This document shows positions 58,351 through 64,000 of a stretch of DNA of 64,000 bases, one piece after another. The notes below the pieces were generated by a model. The model saw only the letters and a program-made list of their open reading frames with translations. It searched no databases and was not told where the DNA came from. Location: assembly GCF_002502735.1 (NCBI RefSeq), contig NZ_DAQC01000006.1:186001-250000 (forward strand), in the 5' to 3' direction. A program made the position numbers and the translations under genes. Every line of letters starts with the position of its first letter. Position 1 is the stretch's first letter. This DNA is from Methanoregula sp. UBA64 (GTDB lineage Archaea; Halobacteriota; Methanomicrobia; Methanomicrobiales; Methanospirillaceae).

Positions 58351-61011
58351 TTAGAAAAGGGATCGTAATGCTGTTTCCAGGCTGCGCAGAGAAGTCTCGA
58401 TCGGTGTCAGCGAGGAGATCTTGCTTCCTGCACCTGTCACCTGGATGGGGATGACAGTATAGGTATCGTCCCGTGCCCCGGTATCGCTGAACGCAGCCAC
58501 GAGCGCGTCTGCCGCATCGGCGCCCTGCAGGCTTCCCGGCCCGGAGATCCTAAAGAGGTTCGTGCCGTTGTTGAGAATTTCGTTGCGGACATACTCGCCG
58601 CTGATATCTATGTCGAACCGGTTGTTCTGCATCGGGTGCTGCACGAAAAGATAGTTCTGTCCTGCGGTGAGTTTTCCCGAGAGCGCCGCATCCACGGTAA
58701 AGGTAAAGGTTGCATCAGGATTTACCGGTGTTTTTGCAGTGTACACGGAGTTGTCGCCGATGATCCAGACCTGGACTTCGGGGACCTGTCCCTCCGCCGT
58801 CCCGGTGACCGTGAAGGGCTGGCCCGGTATCACGGACGATGTGGAGGGCATGGCCATGATAAAGGGTTTTTTTACAATGATCCCGACATTTGCGGCATCC
58901 GGCTGGTCCGCTGTTTCCGGCCCGTCAGCCGCATAGATGGTATAGGTCCCGGCATCGAGCGGGAGATCTGCCGTGTACCAGGAGTACTCCCAGGAGTTAT
59001 CCGGTTTTGTGGCTGCTACCGTAAAGGTGTCCGAGCTCCCGCTTGCCGCAGCAGTTTTCGGGGAGGTAAGTTTTACCCCGGATACCGCCAGATTGGGCCC
59101 GGTCAGGAAAAGGTACGTTGAACCCGAACGGGTATTCTTTCCCCTCAGGACAACTTTTTCTCCCAGGTAATAGGACTGGGTGCCGTCCGCGGAGATCGTT
59201 ACTCCGGAACCCGCAGGGGAAGTGGACCCGGCACTGGTAACTTTGAAAGGGATGATGGTGTAGGTGTCATTGGTATACGAATCATCGTTGGCATTCTGGG
59301 TGGTAATTGCGGTGATGAGTGCGTCTGCTGCATCGCTGCCCTGCAGATTCCCGGGGCCGGTGATCTTAAAGAGGTCCGTCCCGTTGGCAAGCTTCAGGTC
59401 GCGGACATATGCCCCGTTTACCACAAAGTCGAACTTGTTGTCTGCCATCGGATGCTCTACGATGAGGTAATTCTGCCCTTCCGGGAGATTTCCTGACATT
59501 GCCGCACCGGCAGTAAAGGTAAAGTCCCCATCAGAACTTACCGGTGTTTTTGTCGTAAACGCATACTTATCGCCGAAGATCCAGACCTGAACCTCGGGAG
59601 GGATTCCTTCTGCAATCCCGGTTACGGTAACCGGCTGCCCTTTTACAACATTCAGGGACGACATATTTGCCGTAATATACGGCTTTTTCAGGGCTATCCC
59701 GACATCGGCGGCACCGGAGTCCGGCTGGTCAGCAGCTTTTGGCTGGCTTTCTGCATAAACAGTGTACGTACCGGCGTCCACATTGAGATTATCGGTGTAC
59801 CAGGAATATTCCCATGTTTTGTCCGGTTTCGTGGTTACTTCGGTAAATGTGTCCGGGTTCCCGCTGACTACCGCCTGCAGGGGGGAGGTAAGTTTTCCCC
59901 CGCTGGCGGGAATGCCGGGGCCGTTCTTGAATGTGGTGGGGCCGGTCATGAAAAGGTATACGGTACCTGCGGTGGAGCTCTTGCCCCGCAGGATCACTTT
60001 CTCACCCTGGTAATAGGAATGGCTCCCGTCAGCAGAGATTGTTACCGCTGCACCGGTAGATGTACCGGATGCCGGGGCGGCGGCCGGACTTCCTGCATTG
60101 GCGATCTTGAAGGGGATGATGGTGTACGTGTCATTGGTATATGTGGAATCGTGTGTCTCCCGGGCGCTGATTGCAGCGACGAGTGCGTCTGCCGCATCGC
60201 TCCCCTGCAGGCTCCCCGAGCCGGTGATTTTAAAGAGATCCATCCCGTTGTTCTGCTTTACGTCACGGACAGAGTCGCCGCTTACCACAAAGTCGAATGT
60301 GTTGTCCGCCATCGGGTGCTGCACGACAAGATAGTTCTGCCCTGCGGGCAGGTTCTCTGACAGCGCTGCATTACCCGTGAAGGCAAAGGAAGCATCGGGA
60401 TTAACCGGGGTTGTTGTATGGTATGCGAAGTTATCGCCAAAGATCCAGACCTGGACAGAGGACTGGTTCCCGTCAGTAACCGCAGTTCCGGTAATGGTAA
60501 ACGGCTGCCCCTGTGTAACCGGTAAAGGAGAGATCTCTGCGGCAATATACGGTTTTTTGATGATGATGCTCGTGGTGCCATAGGGTGTGTCAGCCAGCTG
60601 GTCCCCTGCTTTTGGTTCGCTTGCTGCATAAATGGTATACGACCCTGCATCTACCCGGAGACCCGCTGTGTACCACGGGTATTGCCAGGTCTTGTCCGGT
60701 TTTGTACTAACAACTGTAAATGTGTCCGCATTTCCGCTGACCACTTTTTGATCCGGGGCCGTCAGTTTCCCTCCACTCTCAGGAAGGTTGGGTCCGGTGA
60801 TGTACAGGTACGTTGAACCTGTGTCGGTATTTATACCGGAAAGGATTGCTTTTTCTCCCAGGTAATACGCTCCGGCTCCCTGTGCGGCTACCGTGACAAC
60901 TGGTTTGTCTGCCGCTGATACAGGTAGTGCCAGGAGTACTGTCCCTGCCATGATGCACAGCAGGAAGATCTTCCAGACCGAAAGCGGTCTGTTACTCCCT
61001 AATTTTGACAT
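58351..61011 (-). CDS. Surface protein with three DUF3821-like repeats
   Basis: An 886-residue exported protein with a signal peptide (IFLLCIMAGTVLLALPVSAA). Three units of about 285 residues each contain AYYLGEKAILSG-type openings, a TFTVVSTKPDKTW strand, KKPYI, QVWIFGD, GQNYLVVQHPMAD and a closing LQGSDAADALVAAI with YTNDTYTIIPF. This matches the DUF3821-type surface proteins of Methanomicrobiales. No C-terminal membrane anchor is present; the end is SLRSLETALRSLF. It has a leaderless-type promoter identical in form to that of the HTH gene at 63382. Confidence 0.87.
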   Translation of the reverse strand: MSKLGSNRPLSVWKIFLLCIMAGTVLLALPVSAADKPVVTVAAQGAGAYYLGEKAILSGINTDTGSTYLYITGPNLPESGGKLTAPDQKVVSGNADTFTVVSTKPDKTWQYPWYTAGLRVDAGSYTIYAASEPKAGDQLADTPYGTTSIIIKKPYIAAEISPLPVTQGQPFTITGTAVTDGNQSSVQVWIFGDNFAYHTTTPVNPDASFAFTGNAALSENLPAGQNYLVVQHPMADNTFDFVVSGDSVRDVKQNNGMDLFKITGSGSLQGSDAADALVAAISARETHDSTYTNDTYTIIPFKIANAGSPAAAPASGTSTGAAVTISADGSHSYYQGEKVILRGKSSTAGTVYLFMTGPTTFKNGPGIPASGGKLTSPLQAVVSGNPDTFTEVTTKPDKTWEYSWYTDNLNVDAGTYTVYAESQPKAADQPDSGAADVGIALKKPYITANMSSLNVVKGQPVTVTGIAEGIPPEVQVWIFGDKYAFTTKTPVSSDGDFTFTAGAAMSGNLPEGQNYLIVEHPMADNKFDFVVNGAYVRDLKLANGTDLFKITGPGNLQGSDAADALITAITTQNANDDSYTNDTYTIIPFKVTSAGSTSPAGSGVTISADGTQSYYLGEKVVLRGKNTRSGSTYLFLTGPNLAVSGVKLTSPKTAAASGSSDTFTVAATKPDNSWEYSWYTADLPLDAGTYTIYAADGPETADQPDAANVGIIVKKPFIMAMPSTSSVIPGQPFTVTGTAEGQVPEVQVWIIGDNSVYTAKTPVNPDATFTFTVDAALSGKLTAGQNYLFVQHPMQNNRFDIDISGEYVRNEILNNGTNLFRISGPGSLQGADAADALVAAFSDTGARDDTYTVIPIQVTGAGSKISSLTPIETSLRSLETALRSLF

Positions 61012-61043
61012 ACGTAAATGTATGGATATTTACAATATATATT
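61009..61043 (-). promoter_or_regulatory. Leaderless-type promoter of the DUF3821-like gene
   Basis: On the minus strand AAATATATATTGTAAAT is followed by four bases and ATACATTTACGTATG, whose last three bases are the start codon. The TATA centre is about 27 bases from ATG, so transcription should start at or near the start codon. GTAAAT and ATTTAC form an inverted repeat. Confidence 0.7.
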
Positions 61044-61151
61044 TGTCGGTGCCGTTTTGTGATCGCGGTTCCCGGGAGCTAAACCCGATTGGGGATATTT
61101 ACCGGGATTGTATCTGTATTACTACTTCGGCCGGTGACGGGCCAGAAAAAA

Positions 61152-62276
61152 TTACGGGGCCGGTTTTGTCCCGGTGGATTCGGGCATCAGCCCGGTCTTG
61201 GCAGCGCGGTAAAGATCCAAAACAGCGATTCCCCCGGCCGTTGCCAGGACAAATGCAACCGTGAGGAGCACGATATTGTAAAGAAGGGCAAGAGCGATCC
61301 ACGTGGCCGGGGGATGGAAGATGACCGTGTTCCACGGGTCGATGATCCCCGAGGCTGCCTGGAGGAGCACATGTACGAGAAATGCCCCGGCTACGATCGC
61401 CGCAAGGAAAAGTACGCAGGTAACAACCCCGGCCCAGGACTTTTTGAGAAGGGCAAAGGAGCCAACAACTGCCTCCCGCACGGATTTCTGCCCGAGCACG
61501 ATCTGAGGCACGACAAACGGCGTCAGGATAAAGAGGACAAGCGCGATCATGAGGAAATGCAGGGTCTCCAAAACCCCGAACGGGTATACCAGTAATAACA
61601 GCGATCGCCCGCCATAGCCCGGAACCTCGGTCAGCATATCCCAGTCAAGCGTCCAGTTGAAGGGGAACTGGTTTATCGTGTTGACAAACGAGCCGTCCAT
61701 GATAGTATAGAGGAATCCAAACTCATGCGGGAACCAGACAAGGGCAACAAAAACATAAAGCCTGTCGAGCAGGAATGCTGCGAATGCGAGGACCAGGGCC
61801 CAGATAAAAAGGGTTTTCAGGTATTTTTTTGCTTCACAGAGTCCCCCAAAGAACGATGCAGGCCCTTCTTTTTTTGAGGATAGATTCAGGACAAGTCCTG
61901 CAAGGAGGAAGACGAGCAGGAAGAGCGTGGCAAACGCGAGTACAAAATCCTGAATATAGTACACCATGGTGCCGGGCTGCAGGAACCGGTTGAGGTACTC
62001 GAACGCTGCGTGGCCGATGGCGTTTGCCGCGAGCACGAGCCCGGCAAAGAGCGTAAACCAGAGGAGCTGCCGGTTCTGGCAGAGCGTTTTCATCCCCGAA
62101 ATTGCAGCTCCGATGCCCCGGCGCACAGACCCCGATCCGCTGCCGCCGCCCCCGTCCGGGGTACCCGCGACGGTGTTCCCGGCCGGGAAACCAAAACCCG
62201 GCTGCATGATTTGGACCACCGGCGGCTTCCGGCACAGGCCGAGCCAGTACCCGGTGATCTCCTGTACGGAGGTCAT
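61152..62276 (-). CDS. Multi-span membrane protein, second of a pair
   Basis: A 374-residue protein with about six hydrophobic segments grouped in three (WFTLFAGLVLAANAIGHAAF, FVLAFATLFLLVFLLAGLVL and LFIWALVLAFAAFLLDRLYV early; LHFLMIALVLFILTPFVVPQ and further ones late). A proline/glycine-rich cytoplasmic N-terminus begins TSVQEITGYWLGLCRKPPVV. ATG 62276 overlaps the preceding gene's stop (ATGA) and GGGAGG precedes it. It is a paralog of its neighbour. No transport family can be named. Confidence 0.78.
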   Translation of the reverse strand: MTSVQEITGYWLGLCRKPPVVQIMQPGFGFPAGNTVAGTPDGGGGSGSGSVRRGIGAAISGMKTLCQNRQLLWFTLFAGLVLAANAIGHAAFEYLNRFLQPGTMVYYIQDFVLAFATLFLLVFLLAGLVLNLSSKKEGPASFFGGLCEAKKYLKTLFIWALVLAFAAFLLDRLYVFVALVWFPHEFGFLYTIMDGSFVNTINQFPFNWTLDWDMLTEVPGYGGRSLLLLVYPFGVLETLHFLMIALVLFILTPFVVPQIVLGQKSVREAVVGSFALLKKSWAGVVTCVLFLAAIVAGAFLVHVLLQAASGIIDPWNTVIFHPPATWIALALLYNIVLLTVAFVLATAGGIAVLDLYRAAKTGLMPESTGTKPAP

Positions 62277-63385
62277 TTCGTTTCCTCCCGGGTTTTTGCA
62301 TACCGGTAGAGGTCGAGCGATGCAATCCCCCCGACCGTTGCGATAATGAGCGTAAATCCGGACAGCGCAAGACTGTACAGGAGGCCGAGCGCAATCCATG
62401 CATCGCCCGGGCGCGAGGACGAAATAGTTGTTATACCTCTGGCCACTTCCACCGTGCTGATCCCGGTAAACCGGAAGAGCAGGAACGTGAGCGAGACGGC
62501 AAAGAGTACCAGCCCGAGGCAGAGGATGCAGCCGGCCAGCGCTCCCCGGATCTTCTTTGCCAGGGCAAACGACCTATAAACCGCATCTTTGAGGCGCGTT
62601 TTCTCAAGCACCAGCAGGGGCACGACAAACAGGGTCAGGAGAACGAGGAGTACGTTGATCGCGGAAAAGACCAGCGTCTGGATAAATGCATTCGGGAATC
62701 CCGAGCCCGAACCTGATACTGCCCCGCCGGGGAGGTATGCAGCAAGGACGTCCGGGTTGAGGGACCAGCTGAACGGGTACTGGCCGAACACATTGGAGAG
62801 GAAGAGGTACACGTTCCCGTAGATATCGAACGTATGGAACCACGCGGGGATGCTCAGCGAAGCGAGCGTCCAGCCTGCATAAAAGACGAGTGTGCCTGCA
62901 CCTGCCACGACCACGGACCACCCGGCAAGGGGTAGTACGTGGTTTTTGGCCTGCCTGAGCCCACGCCAAAAAGAGGCCGGGCTGCCATTGTTGCCGGAGA
63001 GACTCAAAACAAGGCCGGCCCATACGACCAGGAGGCAGAACACGGTCGGGAGCTCGACGGCAAATGCCACGAACGGCGATCCGATGAGATCGGTCCGGTC
63101 GTTCATGCTAAAAGATACGAGTATCCCCTGGACAATGAGATGGCCGGCAAGCACGAGACCGGCAAGGAGCGTAAACCAGAAAAGCTGCGGGTTATGGATC
63201 AGGGTTTTCGTGCTGGATACCGCAATGCCGAGTCCCTTGCGGATGTGGCGGGGCCCGCCGTCATCCGGCGGGGAGGAATGGCCGGTGTCCGGCTGGACCG
63301 GGACAGCGACCGGAGCCATGCAAAGCACCGGGGGTTTCCGGCAGAGGCCCAGCCCGTGCCCGGCAGTGTCCGATACCCGGGTCAC
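62273..63385 (-). CDS. Multi-span membrane protein, first of a pair
   Basis: A 370-residue membrane protein, paralog of the one that follows: TAGHGLGLCRKPPVLCMAPV opens it, and membrane helices such as FWFTLLAGLVLAGHLIVQGI and LVLLTLFVVPLLVLE follow the same order. GTG 63385 overlaps the stop of the HTH gene (GTGA), and GGAGG is 9 bases upstream. The three genes form one operon: HTH regulator, then the two membrane proteins. A shared complex, perhaps a heterodimer, is plausible. Confidence 0.78.
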   Translation of the reverse strand: MTRVSDTAGHGLGLCRKPPVLCMAPVAVPVQPDTGHSSPPDDGGPRHIRKGLGIAVSSTKTLIHNPQLFWFTLLAGLVLAGHLIVQGILVSFSMNDRTDLIGSPFVAFAVELPTVFCLLVVWAGLVLSLSGNNGSPASFWRGLRQAKNHVLPLAGWSVVVAGAGTLVFYAGWTLASLSIPAWFHTFDIYGNVYLFLSNVFGQYPFSWSLNPDVLAAYLPGGAVSGSGSGFPNAFIQTLVFSAINVLLVLLTLFVVPLLVLEKTRLKDAVYRSFALAKKIRGALAGCILCLGLVLFAVSLTFLLFRFTGISTVEVARGITTISSSRPGDAWIALGLLYSLALSGFTLIIATVGGIASLDLYRYAKTREETK

Positions 63386-63831
63386 GGGCTCTCCTCCCGG
63401 ATCTTTTCGAGGAGTTCCTCTGCCATCCTGGTCGGGTCCTGGGTTTTTTCCAGTTTTATCCCGAGCTCGGCGGCAAGGTCCCAGATGAACTCGATGCATT
63501 TCGTGAACTCGTCGCAGGAGATGCAGTCGCCGTCATGCTCGTACCAGACCTGCATGCCGTGTTTCTCCGAGACAAAGATGTAGGCCTTGGTCTGGAACGG
63601 GATCGATCTCCCGAACAGCACTCCCTTATTCACATTGATCTTTTCAACTTGGATTCGGTTTGCGCGCGCCATCTCACGAAGCGAGGACTCGATCTTCTCG
63701 TCCATGGCAAGGAGCGCCTGCGAAACGCCCTGCCGGGTGATCCCGATCTGGTTTGCAATAGAGACGTTGGACATCCCGCTGCGCCGCATCTTCCAGAATC
63801 CGAACTGCTTTTCGTTCGTGGGAAGGAACAT
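63382..63831 (-). CDS. HTH regulator heading the membrane-protein operon
   Basis: A 149-residue protein. The N-terminal helix-turn-helix reads FWKMRRSGMSNVSIANQIGI, then TRQGVSQALLAMDEKIESSL. The C-terminal half (KAYIFVSEKHGMQVWYEHDG, then CISCDEFTKCIEFIWDLAAE) is probably a small sensing domain with three cysteines. ATG 63831 is the start of a leaderless-type message. Its promoter matches that of the DUF3821-like gene, so it may regulate itself and that gene. Confidence 0.82.
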   Translation of the reverse strand: MFLPTNEKQFGFWKMRRSGMSNVSIANQIGITRQGVSQALLAMDEKIESSLREMARANRIQVEKINVNKGVLFGRSIPFQTKAYIFVSEKHGMQVWYEHDGDCISCDEFTKCIEFIWDLAAELGIKLEKTQDPTRMAEELLEKIREESP

Positions 63832-63864
63832 ACGTAAATGTATCCGCATTTACAATATAAATCC
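63829..63864 (-). promoter_or_regulatory. Leaderless-type promoter of the HTH gene
   Basis: On the minus strand GGATTTATATTGTAAAT is followed by four bases and ATACATTTACGTATG, ending in the start codon. The TATA centre is about 27 bases from ATG. The arms GTAAAT/ATTTAC are the same as at 61009-61043. From 63865 to the window end no gene is supported. Confidence 0.7.
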
Positions 63865-64000
63865 TTGGGTGGGGTCGTGACGCCTGCTGACCGGCGGGAA
63901 AAACCGGCTCTGGAGAAACCTTACGTGACAACCTGAATTTTGTTGCGAGGGGACCACGGGTGCTCGCCGCCTCGTCGGGGCTCGCCCCGTGGAGCAAAAC

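Noticed and set aside
63865..64000. Right edge of the window as the start of another gene
   Set aside because: No start codon with ribosome binding site or TATA element could be shown, and frames there read as low-complexity.

Overview
The window is chromosomal DNA of a methanogenic archaeon, most likely Methanomicrobiales (Methanoregula-like). The evidence is archaeal information-processing genes (aRF1, TBP, eS17, the uS12-uS7-EF-2 cluster), TATA-type promoters, GGAGG/GGTGA ribosome binding sites, and exported proteins of a type (DUF3821-like, PQQ-like propellers with C-terminal anchors) that is common in that order. No tRNA, rRNA, CRISPR array or intact insertion sequence was recognised.

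Layout. 0-5.6 kb (minus strand): argS (cut by the window edge), prf1, a lipoprotein hydrolase, a NUDIX hydrolase and queC-queE-queD, which make preQ0. 5.7-9.0 kb (plus): rps12-rps7-fusA. 9.2-16.8 kb: K+ channel, M20 peptidase, small exported protein, flavin-binding protein, tbp, rps17e, a Fic protein and an isochorismatase-family hydrolase. 16.9-19.7 kb: three toxin-antitoxin-like modules (DUF4258/YgiT, Doc, antitoxin/PIN) interleaved with two decayed 3' copies of the isochorismatase gene.

19.7-29.2 kb is a sharply AT-rich island: a winged-helix regulator, a TGT-fold base-exchange enzyme, a protein of unknown function, an AAA+ ATPase, a UvrD/AddA-like helicase, a RecB/Cas4-like Fe-S nuclease, a second TGT-fold enzyme of DpdA type with a DUF6884-like C-terminal domain, and a four-helix membrane protein. 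I read it as an archaeal 7-deazaguanine DNA modification and defence island with two TGT enzymes, fed with preQ0 by the chromosomal que genes. It is the strongest candidate for an undescribed system here. A Doc remnant, an HTH gene and an XRE-ImmA/PIN module lie to its right.

31.5-44.2 kb holds small membrane and exported proteins of unknown function. Eight copies of one promoter box (GGTAGA, spacer, TAGAA, TTATA) precede genes in both orientations. Two of the controlled exported proteins share almost identical signal-peptide DNA but unrelated mature parts. A five-gene cluster at 42.2-44.2 kb looks like part of an integrated element. 44.4-49.3 kb: a large membrane/repeat protein, a membrane CBS-like protein, and a cluster of gene 3'-end fragments whose intact relatives lie elsewhere in this window.

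49.3-55.3 kb: a TetR regulon (MBL hydrolase, TetR, MFS exporter) with identical operators, then two HxlR regulators each divergent from a flavoprotein gene or operon. 55.4-63.9 kb (minus): two tandem PQQ propellers, a three-repeat DUF3821-like surface protein, two paired multi-span membrane proteins and an HTH regulator. The surface protein and the regulator share a nearly identical, apparently leaderless promoter.
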